A stretch of DNA of 64,000 nt from Brevundimonas viscosa. Lineage in GTDB: Bacteria > Pseudomonadota > Alphaproteobacteria > Caulobacterales > Caulobacteraceae. Below are positions 54,002 to 63,859 of this stretch, one piece after another. The notes below the pieces were generated by a model. That model made no database searches and was not told the DNA's origin. It worked only from the letters and a program-made list of their open reading frames with translations. Location: contig NZ_FOZV01000002.1 of assembly GCF_900116065.1 (NCBI RefSeq), positions 349,931 through 413,930 on the forward strand, in the 5' to 3' direction. Every line of letters starts with the position of its first letter. Position 1 is the stretch's first letter. A program made the position numbers and the translations under genes.

Positions 54002-56164
54002 TCAGACGATCTTGCCGCTCGCCAGCACCGCCAGCAGCAGAAGCGCGACGATGTTGGTGATCTTGATCATCGGGTTCACCGCCGGACCGGAGGTGTCCTT
54101 GTAGGGATCGCCGACCGTGTCGCCGGTCACCGCAGCCTTGTGGGCTTCGGACCCCTTGCCGTGGACGACGCCGTTGCGGTCGGTGAAGCCTTCCTCGATC
54201 ACCTTCTTGGCGTTGTCCCAGGCGCCGCCGCCCGAGGTCATCGAGATGGCCACGAACAGTCCTGTGACGATGACGCCCATCAGCATGGCGCCGAGCGCGG
54301 CGAAGGCGTTCGCCTTGTCCGGCTGGATCATCAGCACCACCACGAACAGCACGATCGGCGACAGCACCGGCAGGAGCGACGGCACGATCATTTCGCGGAT
54401 CGCCGCCGAGGTGAGGATATCGACGGCCTTGCCGTATTCCGGCTTGACCTCGCCGGTCATGATCCCCGGGTTCTCGCGGAACTGGCGACGAACCTCGGCG
54501 ACGACCGACTCGGCCGCGCGTCCGACGGCGGTCATCGACAGACCGCCGAACAGGAAGGGCAGCAGCCCCCCGAACAGCAGTCCGACCACGACGTACGGGT
54601 TGGCGAGATCGAAGGCGACCGCGCCGAGACCGTCGAAGAAGCTGCCCGGCGCCGCCTCGGCCGCGAAATGCTTCAGGTCCTCCGTATAGGCGGCGAAAAG
54701 CACGAGGGCTCCGAGACCGGCAGAGCCGATGGCGTAACCCTTGGTGACCGCCTTAGTCGTGTTGCCAACCGCGTCCAGCGCATCTGTGGACGTGCGCACG
54801 TCCGGCGGCAGGCCGGCCATTTCGGCGATGCCGCCGGCGTTGTCGGTGACCGGGCCGAAGGCGTCCAGCGCCACGATCATCCCCGCCACGCCCAGCATGG
54901 TGGTGGTGGCGATGGCGATGCCGAAGAGGCCGGCCAGCTGATATGTCGCCACGATGCCGATGATGATGGTCAGCGCCGGCAGCGCCGTGGACTCCAGCGA
55001 CATCGCAAGGCCCTGGATGACGTTGGTGCCGTGACCGGAAACCGAGGCGTTGGCCACGGACTTCACCGGACGATAGTTTGTGCCGGTGTAGTATTCGGTG
55101 ATCACCACGATGGCGGCGGTGACCGCCAGGCCGACCATGCCGGACCAGAACAGGCTCATCGGCTCGATGGTCAGACCGCCCGAGGTCACGACCGGGCCGA
55201 GGATGTCCTCGCCGCGCAGGAACTGGAACAGGCCGAAGATGGCGGCGATCGACAGCACGCCGGTCACGATCAGGCCCTGGTAGAGGGCGCCCATGATGTT
55301 CTGCGACTTGCCCAGGCGGACGAAGAACGAGCCGATGATCGAGGTGACGATGCAGACCGCGCAGATCAGCAGCGGCAGCAGCATCATCGCTTCGACGTAG
55401 GGCTGTCCCCGGAAGAAGATCGCCGCCAGCACCATGGTGGCCACCGTGGTGACCGCGTAGGTCTCGAACAGGTCCGCCGCCATGCCGGCGCAGTCGCCGA
55501 CGTTGTCGCCGACATTGTCGGCGATGGTCGCGGCGTTGCGGGGATCGTCCTCGGGAATGCCGGCCTCGACCTTGCCCACCATGTCGCCGCCCACGTCGGC
55601 CCCCTTGGTGAAGATGCCGCCGCCCAGACGGGCGAAGATGGAGATCAGCGAGGCGCCGAAGCCCAGGGCGACAAGGCCGTCGATGACCTCGCGGCTGGTC
55701 GGTTCGAAGCCCGCCCCCAAGGTGAGGAAGGCGAAGTAGCCGGCCACGCCGAGCAAGGCGCCGCCCGCCACGAACATTCCGGTGATGGCTCCGGAGCGGA
55801 ACGCCAGATCCAGACCTTTCGACAGGCTTTCCGAGGCGGCCTGGGCGGTGCGGACGTTGGCGCGAACCGAAATCAGCATGCCCGCGAAGCCGGCGGCTCC
55901 CGACAGCACGGCCCCGATCAGGAAGCCGACGGCGGCCCACGGCCCGATCAGCAGCCAGGCGGCGATCAGGATGACCACGCCGACGATGCCGATGGTGGTG
56001 TACTGACGACGGAGGTAGGCCGAGGCGCCTTCCTGGATGGCGGCGGCGATCTCGCGCATCCGGTCGTTGCCGGTGGACGCCTTCATCAAGGCGGCGGTCT
56101 GGACGGCTCCGTAAAGCACCCCCAGTCCGCCTGCGGCTATGACCAGCCACAGATACATACTCAT
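54002..56164 (-). CDS. hppA: Membrane-bound proton-pumping pyrophosphatase (K+-independent type)
   Basis: Hydrolyses pyrophosphate and pumps protons across the inner membrane. The 720 residues have about 16 helices and the family pyrophosphate-binding motifs [20 protein letters not shown] (noted as [11 protein letters not shown]), [19 protein letters not shown] (noted as [11 protein letters not shown]) and the C-terminal [17 protein letters not shown]. At the K+-dependence position the sequence reads [10 protein letters not shown], with Lys where K+-dependent enzymes have Ala, so the K+-independent type is predicted. I chose the ATG at 56164 (MSMYLW). It is the last gene of the long minus-strand run. 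Confidence 0.96.
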   Translation of the reverse strand: MSMYLWLVIAAGGLGVLYGAVQTAALMKASTGNDRMREIAAAIQEGASAYLRRQYTTIGIVGVVILIAAWLLIGPWAAVGFLIGAVLSGAAGFAGMLISVRANVRTAQAASESLSKGLDLAFRSGAITGMFVAGGALLGVAGYFAFLTLGAGFEPTSREVIDGLVALGFGASLISIFARLGGGIFTKGADVGGDMVGKVEAGIPEDDPRNAATIADNVGDNVGDCAGMAADLFETYAVTTVATMVLAAIFFRGQPYVEAMMLLPLLICAVCIVTSIIGSFFVRLGKSQNIMGALYQGLIVTGVLSIAAIFGLFQFLRGEDILGPVVTSGGLTIEPMSLFWSGMVGLAVTAAIVVITEYYTGTNYRPVKSVANASVSGHGTNVIQGLAMSLESTALPALTIIIGIVATYQLAGLFGIAIATTTMLGVAGMIVALDAFGPVTDNAGGIAEMAGLPPDVRTSTDALDAVGNTTKAVTKGYAIGSAGLGALVLFAAYTEDLKHFAAEAAPGSFFDGLGAVAFDLANPYVVVGLLFGGLLPFLFGGLSMTAVGRAAESVVAEVRRQFRENPGIMTGEVKPEYGKAVDILTSAAIREMIVPSLLPVLSPIVLFVVVLMIQPDKANAFAALGAMLMGVIVTGLFVAISMTSGGGAWDNAKKVIEEGFTDRNGVVHGKGSEAHKAAVTGDTVGDPYKDTSGPAVNPMIKITNIVALLLLAVLASGKIV

Positions 56165-56340
56165 GGTGTTTCCAAACCCTGTCTTTTGAGGCGCCCGGAC
56201 CCTTGGCGCGGGGGGCGTTTTCGCCTCTCTCCGCCTTCCGGTCCCCCCGTGCGCGGCGGACGCAGCTTGCGTCCTTGGGGAATTGCGGCGGAAACGTGCC
56301 AAATGCGTCGGTGTGACGCAACAGGCTTGGTGAACAACGA

Positions 56341-56754
56341 TCAGCCGGCGCGGACCCCGGTCCGACGCCGCGGAGCCTGGCTGACGACTTCGACGCGCAC
56401 GACGGCGCCGGGCCCGGCGAGCCTGGCCGCGGACCGCATCAGGCTGGACGAGAGGGCTGCCGCGTCGAGACGCGTCCAGTCGTCGGCCACCAGGAAGGGC
56501 GTGCGATGGCCGGCGCGCACCAGGGCGTCGCGCAGGAACGGCTCCTTCAGCCTCATCGATTCCGGGGTGGCCGATCCGCCGAGGTGCAGGCGCAGGGAAA
56601 CGAAGACGTAGTTGCGCAGGCGTCCACCGGCGATCACCGGCAGCCCGACGCCCGACATGTTCAGACTTGCCCCGGCTGGCCGGTCGGTGTCGCCGGCCGC
56701 GACGGGACCGGCGGCGAGCGCCACGGGGGCGGCGATGAGGTCTCGGCGGCGCAT
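56341..56754 (-). CDS. Conserved exported protein, Tat-type signal
   Basis: A 137-residue protein with a Tat-like signal ([16 protein letters not shown]) and a short mature region of alternating strands: [21 protein letters not shown], noted as its core [11 protein letters not shown], then [17 protein letters not shown] and [17 protein letters not shown]. The layout is reminiscent of a FliL-like fold, but the match is weak. It lies between thiL (37 bases) and hppA (176 bases) on the same strand. Function unknown. Confidence 0.7.
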   Translation of the reverse strand: MRRRDLIAAPVALAAGPVAAGDTDRPAGASLNMSGVGLPVIAGGRLRNYVFVSLRLHLGGSATPESMRLKEPFLRDALVRAGHRTPFLVADDWTRLDAAALSSSLMRSAARLAGPGAVVRVEVVSQAPRRRTGVRAG

Positions 56755-56791
56755 GATCCGATGCTGCGACCGGCCCGTTGAGATTTCGTTG

Positions 56792-57781
56792 TCAGCCGTG
56801 GGTGAAGCCGGTTCGGACGAAGCTGACCGCCTTGCCGGCGAAGCGCGCGGTCACCCCCGCGCCCGCGACCGCCCGCCCGAGTCGCGTCACGCGAACATGG
56901 CGCCGCTCCGCCTCGCGCCGTAGAGCCGCCTCGTCGCGGGCGGCGACGGTGAAGGCGATCTCGTAGTCGTCGCCGCCCGTGACCAGTTGTTCCAGCGCCG
57001 CCTGGGGGTCGACCCGTCCTTCGAACCAGGCCGCGCCGGCCGCCGAAAGAGGGACGCGTTCGAGGTCGATTTCGATCCCGACGCCGCTCGCCGCCGCAAG
57101 ATGCCCGAGATCAGCGATCAGCCCGTCGGAAACATCCAGCGCCGCCGTTGCGAGGTCGCGCACAACGGGGGCGAACCCCACTGGCGGGACCGGCGTCCGG
57201 AAGTGGTCGGCAAGGGCGCCGAGCCGCTCCGGGTCCAACGATATCCGGTCCTGGAGGGCCTGCAGTCCAAGCCAGCCGTCGCCGATCGATCCGGTGACGA
57301 AAACAGGATCGCCCGGCTGGGCGCCGGCGCGGGAGACCGTCCGCCCCTTGGGCGACCAGCCGAGGGCGGTGAGCGAAAAGCTGGCCGGTCCCGGGGTGAC
57401 GACGGTGTCGCCCCCAAGCAGCCAGACCCCGTAGGCCTTCTGGTCGGCCCGCAGACCGTCGACGAAGCTCATCCGCTCGGGCCAGCCGCAACGTTCCGAC
57501 CAGCAGCAGGCGAGCAGATAGCCGAATGGCTCCGCGCCCTTGCTCGCCAGATCCGACAGGTTCACGCGCAGCAGTTTCCGGGCGACCGTGTCCAGCGGGT
57601 CGGCGGGAAGGAAGTGCACGCCCTCGACGATGGCGTCCTTGGTCAGGACGAGGTCGTATCCCGGGCGCGCCGGCAGCACAGCGACGTCGTCGACCAGGCC
57701 CCGGCCCCACTCCGGATGGGCCAGCGGGGCGAGCAGGCGCCGGATGGTCTCGAACTCGCCGGCGACGTCGAGGGCCGACAT
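56792..57781 (-). CDS. thiL: Thiamine-monophosphate kinase
   Basis: Phosphorylates thiamine phosphate to the active cofactor. 329 residues, PurM-like fold: GLVDDVAVL near residue 29, TKDAIVEGVHF, VNLSDLASKGAEP (the metal-binding loop), LLGGDTVVTPG, and DVSDGLIADLGHLA, then GGDDYEIAF. It starts five bases after the nusB stop and is part of the rib operon run, the usual nusB-thiL order. Confidence 0.96.
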   Translation of the reverse strand: MSALDVAGEFETIRRLLAPLAHPEWGRGLVDDVAVLPARPGYDLVLTKDAIVEGVHFLPADPLDTVARKLLRVNLSDLASKGAEPFGYLLACCWSERCGWPERMSFVDGLRADQKAYGVWLLGGDTVVTPGPASFSLTALGWSPKGRTVSRAGAQPGDPVFVTGSIGDGWLGLQALQDRISLDPERLGALADHFRTPVPPVGFAPVVRDLATAALDVSDGLIADLGHLAAASGVGIEIDLERVPLSAAGAAWFEGRVDPQAALEQLVTGGDDYEIAFTVAARDEAALRREAERRHVRVTRLGRAVAGAGVTARFAGKAVSFVRTGFTHG

Positions 57782-57786
57782 CCGGG

Positions 57787-58320
57787 CTACCCGGCCTGGC
57801 CGCGCACGTCCCGGGCGACGCCGTCCAGCGCGGCATTGACGAACCTCGCCTCGGCGTCATCGAAGAAGGCCTTGGCCAGTTCGACGTACTCGTCGATGAC
57901 GATCTCCTTCGGGACCTCCTGGCGCTGACGCAGCTCCCAGGCCCCGGCCCGCAGAAGCGCGCGCAGGGTCGAGTCGAGCCTCTCCAACCGCCAGTTGGAC
58001 GCCAGCCGCGCCTTGATCGAGGCGTCGATCTCGCGCTGCAGGGCGACCACGCCGCGCACCACGTCGCCGAACCAGGACTCATCGGCCTCGGCCAGCGGCT
58101 GGCCTTCGATGTCGGCGTCGAAGCGGTGGTTGGCGAACTCGCTGATCACCGTCTCCACCCCCTCACCGGCCAGCTCCATCTGGTAGAGCGCCTGGACGGC
58201 GGCGAGGCGCGCCACGGTGCGCGCGCGGCGCTGACGGGAGGTGAGCTCAGGCTCGGCGCGGGACTTCTCCGCCTCGGCGAGTTGCTCGAGGACGGACTGG
58301 AGGCTGTTGGGTTCGGTCAC
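57787..58320 (-). CDS. nusB: Transcription antitermination factor NusB
   Basis: An RNA-binding protein of rRNA antitermination. 177 residues with a 28-residue hydrophilic N-terminal extension before the conserved [20 protein letters not shown], seen as its core [10 protein letters not shown]. Later blocks are [19 protein letters not shown] and [15 protein letters not shown], the last noted as [10 protein letters not shown]. The GTG start overlaps the ribH stop as GTGA, so the pair is coupled. Confidence 0.95.
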   Translation of the reverse strand: MTEPNSLQSVLEQLAEAEKSRAEPELTSRQRRARTVARLAAVQALYQMELAGEGVETVISEFANHRFDADIEGQPLAEADESWFGDVVRGVVALQREIDASIKARLASNWRLERLDSTLRALLRAGAWELRQRQEVPKEIVIDEYVELAKAFFDDAEARFVNAALDGVARDVRGQAG

Positions 58321-58778
58321 GAGGCCAGTCCTACCCGCAGCCGCTTGCGCAGCGCAATGAGGTCGAGGCAGGCGCGCGCGGCCCCGCCGCCCTTGTCGCC
58401 CTCGCTGCGGCGCGCCCGCGCCCAGGCCTGGTCCTCGTCCTCGGTGGTCAGGATGCCGTTGCCGATCGCGAGGCCCTTCAGGCCGAGCTGCATCAGGCCG
58501 GCGGCCGACTGATCCGAGACGATCTCGAAATGGTAGGTCTCGCCCCGGATTACGCAGCCGAGAGCGACATAGCCGTCGTAGCGGGGCGCCGTGGGATAGC
58601 GCCCGGCCTCCTCGGCGAGCGCGATCGCGGGCGGAACCTCGAGCGCGCCCGGCACCGAGACCACGTCGTACTGCACCCCTTGGGCGCGCAGGGCGTCCGT
58701 CGCTCCCTCCAGGAGGGCGTCGGCGAGGTCGTCGTAGAAGCGGGCCTCGACGACCAGCACGCGGAGGGAGTCGCTCAC
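58317..58778 (-). CDS. ribH: 6,7-dimethyl-8-ribityllumazine synthase
   Basis: Condenses the ribitylaminouracil with 3,4-dihydroxybutanone phosphate to lumazine. 153 residues, full length, with [18 protein letters not shown] (noted as EARFYDDL), [11 protein letters not shown] and the [16 protein letters not shown] block with the catalytic His (in GETYHFE), plus [13 protein letters not shown]. It overlaps the ribBA-type gene by four bases and nusB by three. Confidence 0.97.
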   Translation of the reverse strand: MSDSLRVLVVEARFYDDLADALLEGATDALRAQGVQYDVVSVPGALEVPPAIALAEEAGRYPTAPRYDGYVALGCVIRGETYHFEIVSDQSAAGLMQLGLKGLAIGNGILTTEDEDQAWARARRSEGDKGGGAARACLDLIALRKRLRVGLAS

Positions 58779-59908
58779 GCCTGATCCTCCCCGTCCATGT
58801 CGCGCCAGCCGACGATGCGCAGGCCATAGCCCTCCAGCGCAGCCGGATTGGGTCGGGTCGAGCTCATCACGATCATGTCGCGGACGCCAAGGTCGAGCAG
58901 GATCTGCGCCCCGACGCCGTAGTTGCGCAGGGCCCGGTCGACGGCGGCGGGTTTCGCCACGCCCGCGAGCCTTTCGGCGAGGCCGTGCAGTTCCGGGTCC
59001 CGCAGGAAGACGGTGACGCCGGGACCGGCGTGGGCGCTGATCGCCTTCAGGGCGCGGGGCACATAGTCCTGCCGCGCCTCGACGTGACCCAGCAGGTCGG
59101 CGGCGAAGTCGACCTGATGCATGCGCACGAGGGTCGGCTTGCCCGGTTCGATCTTGCCGTGAACGAGGGCGACATGCTCCACGCCCTCGATGGCGTTGCG
59201 GTACAGCATCAGGCGGAAGGGGCCGCCGTGGACGCTCTCGAACGGCGTGTCCATGACCCGTTCGACCAGGCGCTCGGTGCGGCGGCGGTAGGCGATAAGG
59301 TCGGCGATGGTGCCGATCTTCAGCCCGTGCAGCTGGGCGAAGGCGACGAGGTCCGGCATCCGGGCCATGGTGCCGTCTTCATTCATGATCTCGCAGATCA
59401 CCCCGGCCGGGGTCAGGCCGGCCATGCGGCTGATATCGACCGCCGCCTCGGTGTGGCCGGTGCGGACCAGCACCCCGCCGTCGCGGGCCACCAGCGGGAA
59501 GACATGGCCCGGCGAGACGATGTCGTCGGCGCCCCGGGTCGGGTCGGCGGCGACCTGCACGGTGCGGGCGCGGTCGGCGGCGGAGATGCCGGTGGTGACC
59601 CCTTCCTTCGCCTCGATCGAGACGGTGAAGGCCGTGCCCATACTCTCGCGGTTCTCGGCCGACATCGGCGGCAGCCGCAGCTGACGGGCGCGGTCGGCGG
59701 TGATGGCGAGGCAGATCAGGCCGCGGGCGTGGCGGGCCATGAAGTTGATCTGGTCCGGCGTGGCGAACTGGGCCGGGATGATGACATCGCCCTCGTTCTC
59801 ACGGTCCTCGGCGTCGACGAGGATGTAGGGCTTGCCGTTGCGGGCGTCCTCGAGGATGTCCTCGATGGGGCTGATCGGGCTGTCGTTCATGTTCGCGGCC
59901 AATTGCAT
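58775..59908 (-). CDS. ribB: RibB (DHBP synthase) fused to a degenerate RibA-like domain (RibBX type)
   Basis: Residues 10-210 are an intact DHBP synthase that makes 3,4-dihydroxybutanone 4-phosphate from ribulose 5-phosphate: [30 protein letters not shown] and [10 protein letters not shown] are all present. Residues 218-377 align with GTP cyclohydrolase II but lack its zinc site: the HSECLTGD/CDCG region reads [14 protein letters not shown] (residues 261-274), with no cysteine anywhere in the domain. Only RibB activity is expected, so RibA must be elsewhere. I chose the ATG at 59908, preceded by AGGAG and overlapping the ribE stop. Confidence 0.93.
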   Translation of the reverse strand: MQLAANMNDSPISPIEDILEDARNGKPYILVDAEDRENEGDVIIPAQFATPDQINFMARHARGLICLAITADRARQLRLPPMSAENRESMGTAFTVSIEAKEGVTTGISAADRARTVQVAADPTRGADDIVSPGHVFPLVARDGGVLVRTGHTEAAVDISRMAGLTPAGVICEIMNEDGTMARMPDLVAFAQLHGLKIGTIADLIAYRRRTERLVERVMDTPFESVHGGPFRLMLYRNAIEGVEHVALVHGKIEPGKPTLVRMHQVDFAADLLGHVEARQDYVPRALKAISAHAGPGVTVFLRDPELHGLAERLAGVAKPAAVDRALRNYGVGAQILLDLGVRDMIVMSSTRPNPAALEGYGLRIVGWRDMDGEDQA

Positions 59909-60498
59909 CACGCCGTCTCCTGCCACCGCGCGAGGTATCGCGCCAGCATGTCGATCTCGAGGTTGACCGCGTCGCCAGCTTTCAGCCGCCCGAGGGTGGT
60001 GGCCTCCCAGGTGTGCGGGATGATGTTGACGCCGAACGTCCGGCCTTCCACCGCATTCACGGTCAGGGAGACCCCGTCGACGGTGATCGACCCCTTGGGT
60101 GCGATGAAGCGGTGCAGCGGCTCAGGCGCCTCGACGTCGATCCGGTGCGAACCGCCCTGCGGCGTCACCGAGATCACCTTGCCGAGGCCGTCGATGTGGC
60201 CCGAGACGATGTGGCCGCCCAGCTCGTCGCCCAGTTTCGCCGCGCGCTCGAGATTGACCCGGTCGCCCGCCTTCCAGTCGCCGAGAGTGGTCTTCGACAG
60301 CGTCTCGGCCGAGACCTCCACGGCGAACCAACCCGGCCCCTTCTCCGTCACCGTCAGGCAGCAACCGGCGTGGCTGATCGAAGCCCCGAGGTCGATGCCG
60401 GCGGTGTCCCACCCGGTTTCGATCTCGTAGCGTCGGTCGCGGGCGGTCTGTTCGACCTTCCGGACGCGGCCGATATCGGTGACGATGCCGGTGAACAT
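59908..60498 (-). CDS. ribE: Riboflavin synthase alpha subunit
   Basis: Dismutates two lumazine molecules into riboflavin and the pyrimidine. 196 residues formed by two similar barrels, the first starting MFTGIVTDIGRV and the second around HIVSGHIDGLGKV. The conserved SISHAGCCLTV and the repeat SITVDGVSLTVN are visible. It abuts the ribD-type gene and overlaps the ribB gene by one base. Confidence 0.97.
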   Translation of the reverse strand: MFTGIVTDIGRVRKVEQTARDRRYEIETGWDTAGIDLGASISHAGCCLTVTEKGPGWFAVEVSAETLSKTTLGDWKAGDRVNLERAAKLGDELGGHIVSGHIDGLGKVISVTPQGGSHRIDVEAPEPLHRFIAPKGSITVDGVSLTVNAVEGRTFGVNIIPHTWEATTLGRLKAGDAVNLEIDMLARYLARWQETA

Positions 60499-61125
60499 TC
60501 AGATGCGCTCGTAGCGTTCCCACAGGTCGTCGCCCAGCGGTTCGGCCGACAGACGCCGGAACTTGGGGGCGTCGGCCAGCTTTGCAAGCGCCAGCGCCGC
60601 GACGCACGGCCGCCCCTCCCCGCCCAACAGAATGGGGGCCCGGAACCACTCCAGCCGGTCGACAAGTCCGGCGCGCAGGAAGGAGGCCGCCACCTGGCCG
60701 CCCCCCTCGATCAGCACCAAATGCGCGCCGGCCCGCTGGATCGCCCGAAGCGCCGCCGCCGGCGACGGCCGGCCGTCCGGCGCGTCGATCCTCTCGACCC
60801 TGGCTGCGCCGATCGCGGCAGGCTCCATCGCGGTGAGGATCAAGGCGTCCCCCCGGGCGACCATCGCCGTCGGCGGCGTCCGTAGCCGGCTGTCCAGCAC
60901 GACGCGCAGGGGCTGATCGACGGGACGACCCGGCAGGCGGGCAGTCAGCTCGGGATCGTCCGCCAGCACCGTCTCGACGCCGACCAGAATGGCGTCATGC
61001 GCGGCGCGCAGGCGATGACCTTCCAGCCGAGCGGCCTCCCCCGTGATCCACTTCGACTCGCCCGTCGCCGTGGCGATCCGCCCGTCGAGGGAGGTCGCCA
61101 GCTTCAGGGTGACGGACGGGCGCAT
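60499..61125 (-). CDS. ribD: RibD C-terminal reductase domain only (deaminase domain absent)
   Basis: A 208-residue protein that matches only the reductase half of RibD (5-amino-6-ribosylaminouracil reductase): KLATSLDGRIA near residue 8, SKWITG, HDAILVGVETVLADDPELT (noted as DAILVGVETV and DDP), RVVLDSRLRTP and LIEGGGQVAASFL. Standard RibD is about 350 residues with a zinc deaminase domain in front; here the DNA before the start is fully used by nrdR, whose stop overlaps this ATG by one base. The pyrimidine deaminase must be encoded elsewhere. Confidence 0.93.
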   Translation of the reverse strand: MRPSVTLKLATSLDGRIATATGESKWITGEAARLEGHRLRAAHDAILVGVETVLADDPELTARLPGRPVDQPLRVVLDSRLRTPPTAMVARGDALILTAMEPAAIGAARVERIDAPDGRPSPAAALRAIQRAGAHLVLIEGGGQVAASFLRAGLVDRLEWFRAPILLGGEGRPCVAALALAKLADAPKFRRLSAEPLGDDLWERYERI

Positions 61126-61610
61126 CAGCGCCGGCCGGACTCGTCGTCCAGGCCCCCCTCGTTGAGACCTTCGGCGCCGAGGAAGCGGGCGAAGTCGCCG
61201 GTGTGGCGGAAGTCCTTGTAGACCGAGGCGTACCGGACATAGGCGACCTCATCGACCGACTTCAGCGCCTTCATGATGAAGTCACCGACGGTCGAGGACG
61301 GGATCTCGGTCTCGCCCAGGCTCTCCAGCTGGCGGACGATGCGGCTGACCAGTTGTTCGATCTGTTCCGGCTGGACCGGCCGTTTGCGCAACGCGATGCC
61401 GAGCGACCGCTCCAGCTTGTCCCGGTCGAAGGGCGTGCGGCGGCCGTTGCGCTTGAGGATCACCAGCTCGCGCAGTTGCACCCGCTCGAAGGTGGTGAAG
61501 CGCCCGCTGCACTGCGGACAGGACCGCCGGCGACGGATGGCGGCGCCGTCGTCGGACGGGCGGCTGTCCTTCACCTGGGTGTCCGGGTTTCCGCAGAAGG
61601 GGCACTTCAT
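61125..61610 (-). CDS. nrdR: Transcriptional repressor NrdR
   Basis: ATP-sensing repressor of ribonucleotide reductase genes. 161 residues: zinc ribbon with C3-P-F-C6 and C31-P-Q-C34, then the ATP-cone domain (about 48-138) with [17 protein letters not shown] (noted as [13 protein letters not shown]) and [13 protein letters not shown]. Its stop overlaps the ribD-type ATG (TGATG). The order glyA-nrdR-rib is conserved in relatives. Confidence 0.97.
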   Translation of the reverse strand: MKCPFCGNPDTQVKDSRPSDDGAAIRRRRSCPQCSGRFTTFERVQLRELVILKRNGRRTPFDRDKLERSLGIALRKRPVQPEQIEQLVSRIVRQLESLGETEIPSSTVGDFIMKALKSVDEVAYVRYASVYKDFRHTGDFARFLGAEGLNEGGLDDESGRR

Positions 61611-61617
61611 CGGCGGC

Positions 61618-62901
61618 TCATCCGTAGATCGGGAAGCGAGCGGTTAGCGCCCGCACCTCATCCGCCACCCGTTGCGACACGGCCGCGTCGGCCTCGTCGC
61701 CGCCCTTCATCGAGTCGATCACGTCGGCGATCCAGTGGCCGACCTGCTGGAACTCGGCGACGCCGAAGCCGCGCGTGGTGCCGGCCGGCGTGCCCAGTCG
61801 GACGCCCGAGGTGACGGTGAAGGGGGCGGTGTCGAAGGGCACACCGTTCTTGTTGCAGGTCATCAGGGCGTGCTCCAACGCCGCCTCGGTGGCCTTGCCC
61901 GTGACGCCCTTGGGCCGCAGATCGACCAGCATCAGATGACTGTCGGTGCCGCCCGAGACGATCGCCGCGCCGCGCTCGACCAGCACCGCGGCTAGCGCCC
62001 GGGCGTTGTCGACCACCTGCTGCGCATAGGCCCTGAATTCGGGCTTCAGCGCCTCGCCGAAGGCTACGGCCTTGGCGGCGATGACATGCTCCAGCGGCCC
62101 GCCCTGCAGGCCGGGGAACACGGCGGAGTTGATCTTCTTGCCCAGCTCGACGTCGTTCGACAGCACCATGCCGCCGCGCGGGCCGCGCAGGGTCTTGTGG
62201 GTCGTGGTGGTGACGACGTGGGCGTGGGGCAGCGGGTCGGGATAGACGCCGCCGGCCACGAGGCCGGCGTAGTGGGCCATGTCGACCATCAGATACGCCC
62301 CGACGCTGTCGGCGATCTCGCGGAAGCGGGCGAAGTCGATGTGCCGGCTGTAGGCCGAGGCGCCGGCGAGGATCAGCTTCGGCTTCTCCTGCTCGGCCAT
62401 CTGCGCCACGTGGTCGTAGTCGATCAGATGGTCGTCCTCGCGGACCTTGTAGGTGACGGGGCGGAACCATTTGCCGGACTGGTTGGCCGGCGAGCCGTGG
62501 GTCAGGTGGCCGCCACAGGCCAGGTCCATGCCGAGGAAGGTGTCCCCGGGCTGAAGCAGGCTCATGAACACCGCCTGGTTGGCCTGGGCGCCGGAGTGCG
62601 GCTGGACGTTGGCGAAGGCGCAGCCGAACAGCTGCTTCGCCCGCTCCCGGGCCAGGTTCTCGGTGACGTCGACGTATTCGCAGCCGCCGTAGTAGCGGCG
62701 GCCGGGATAGCCCTCGGCGTATTTGTTGGTCAGGACGGACCCTTGCGCCTCCAGCACCGCCTTCGAGACGATGTTCTCGGAGGCGATCAGTTCGATCTGC
62801 TCCTGCTGGCGCGTCAGTTCGCCCTGGATGCCGCCGAAGACGTCCGGATCGGCCTCGGCGAGCGATTTCGAGAAGAAGGCGTCGTGGGTGAAGGCGGTCA
62901 C
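61618..62901 (-). CDS. glyA: Serine hydroxymethyltransferase
   Basis: PLP enzyme that converts serine and tetrahydrofolate to glycine and 5,10-methylene-tetrahydrofolate. 427 residues with [29 protein letters not shown] (noted as [11 protein letters not shown]), [11 protein letters not shown], and the PLP-lysine loop [14 protein letters not shown]. It lies seven bases upstream of nrdR. The first gene-free space before it is 66 bases. Confidence 0.98.
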   Translation of the reverse strand: MTAFTHDAFFSKSLAEADPDVFGGIQGELTRQQEQIELIASENIVSKAVLEAQGSVLTNKYAEGYPGRRYYGGCEYVDVTENLARERAKQLFGCAFANVQPHSGAQANQAVFMSLLQPGDTFLGMDLACGGHLTHGSPANQSGKWFRPVTYKVREDDHLIDYDHVAQMAEQEKPKLILAGASAYSRHIDFARFREIADSVGAYLMVDMAHYAGLVAGGVYPDPLPHAHVVTTTTHKTLRGPRGGMVLSNDVELGKKINSAVFPGLQGGPLEHVIAAKAVAFGEALKPEFRAYAQQVVDNARALAAVLVERGAAIVSGGTDSHLMLVDLRPKGVTGKATEAALEHALMTCNKNGVPFDTAPFTVTSGVRLGTPAGTTRGFGVAEFQQVGHWIADVIDSMKGGDEADAAVSQRVADEVRALTARFPIYG

Positions 62902-62967
62902 TGGAATCCCCGGCGTTGCGGCCCGTTCATTTACGCCGCGCCACCTTCGGCCACAACATCTTGTGGG

Positions 62968-63162
62968 TCACCGCGACAGAAGCGCCCGTTTCAGCTTCGC
63001 GATCGCCACGCGTTCCAGCGCGCGCGGCTCCGCGGCCGGCCCCACCGCCGACACCTCGAGGCCCGTCGCCACGTGAACGGCCGCGCACTTGAGCCACGCG
63101 CCGGTGCGGGTGAACTCGACGATGATCTCGTCGCCGTCTCCCGGCCCGCGAATCAATCCCAT
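62968..63162 (-). CDS. DUF6898-type small protein
   Basis: A 64-residue protein resembling a short alphaproteobacterial family (DUF6898): EIIVEFTRTGAWLKCAAVH, here cited by its pieces EIIVEFTRTG and KCAAVH, then EVSAVGPA and a C-terminal helix LERVAIAKLKRAL. No signal peptide. The ATG at 63162 overlaps the end of the methyltransferase gene by ten bases. Function unknown. Confidence 0.75.
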   Translation of the reverse strand: MGLIRGPGDGDEIIVEFTRTGAWLKCAAVHVATGLEVSAVGPAAEPRALERVAIAKLKRALLSR

Positions 63163-63854
63163 CGCGGCATGCCGACCTGCAGCGCGGCCATCTGGCTGCG
63201 CGACGGCAGGTCGGACTCCTTGCGGGCCATCACGAACCAGTGGAGTGCCGGATGCGGCCACGGACAGGCGCGGATCTGGAGCCCGGCCTGCACGGCGAGC
63301 GCCGCGACCCGGGCGGGGGTGAACTCCACGAAGCCGGGATAGACCCAGTCGGTGGTCGCCGCCGGCGGTCCCGCCGATTCCGGGCCCAGCAGCCAGTTCG
63401 AGACGATCAGCCCGCCCGGCGCCAGGCTCCCGGCGAAGGCGGCCAGCGCCCGCGCCGCTGGCTGCTCCCCGGTGTGCGAGAAGATCGACTGGGCCACGAT
63501 GAAGTCGAACTGCTCGCCGAACACGTCGAGCCGCCAGTCGCGGTTGGCGTCGAAACGCGGCCGCTTCAGCGCCCGGGCGTCCTCGCCGAGCTCGTGAGCG
63601 AAGCCCGCCTCGACCAGACCCGGCTCGGGCTCGATTCCGAAGTATCGGTCAGGCTGCAGATAGGGGATGGCGAGGCGACCGAGACGCAGCGAGCCGCAGC
63701 CGAAGTCGAGCAGGCGATGGTGCTCGCGCAGTCCCAGCAGGAACAGCAAGGCGAACTGCGAGGCGCCGGCGACGTCGTAGCGTTGCGGCTGACCGACAAA
63801 GGCGCGGTGGGCCGGGTAGGCCTCGAGCGGCAGGCGTGCCGGCCTCTCGCCCAT
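63153..63854 (-). CDS. Class I SAM-dependent methyltransferase
   Basis: A 233-residue methyltransferase: the SAM motif LLDFGCGSLRLGRLAI near residue 47, an acidic end of strand 2 in YFGIEPE, FDFIVAQSIFSHT (motif for the strand-4 region) and a C-terminal strand. The substrate is unknown. It lies five bases after hemA and overlaps the next small gene, so it belongs to the hemA run by position. Confidence 0.82.
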   Translation of the reverse strand: MGERPARLPLEAYPAHRAFVGQPQRYDVAGASQFALLFLLGLREHHRLLDFGCGSLRLGRLAIPYLQPDRYFGIEPEPGLVEAGFAHELGEDARALKRPRFDANRDWRLDVFGEQFDFIVAQSIFSHTGEQPAARALAAFAGSLAPGGLIVSNWLLGPESAGPPAATTDWVYPGFVEFTPARVAALAVQAGLQIRACPWPHPALHWFVMARKESDLPSRSQMAALQVGMPRWD

Positions 63855-63859
63855 GCCCG

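Noticed and set aside
62902..62967. Glycine riboswitch or other leader RNA upstream of glyA
   Set aside because: The gap is only 66 bases and shows no recognisable conserved RNA structure.
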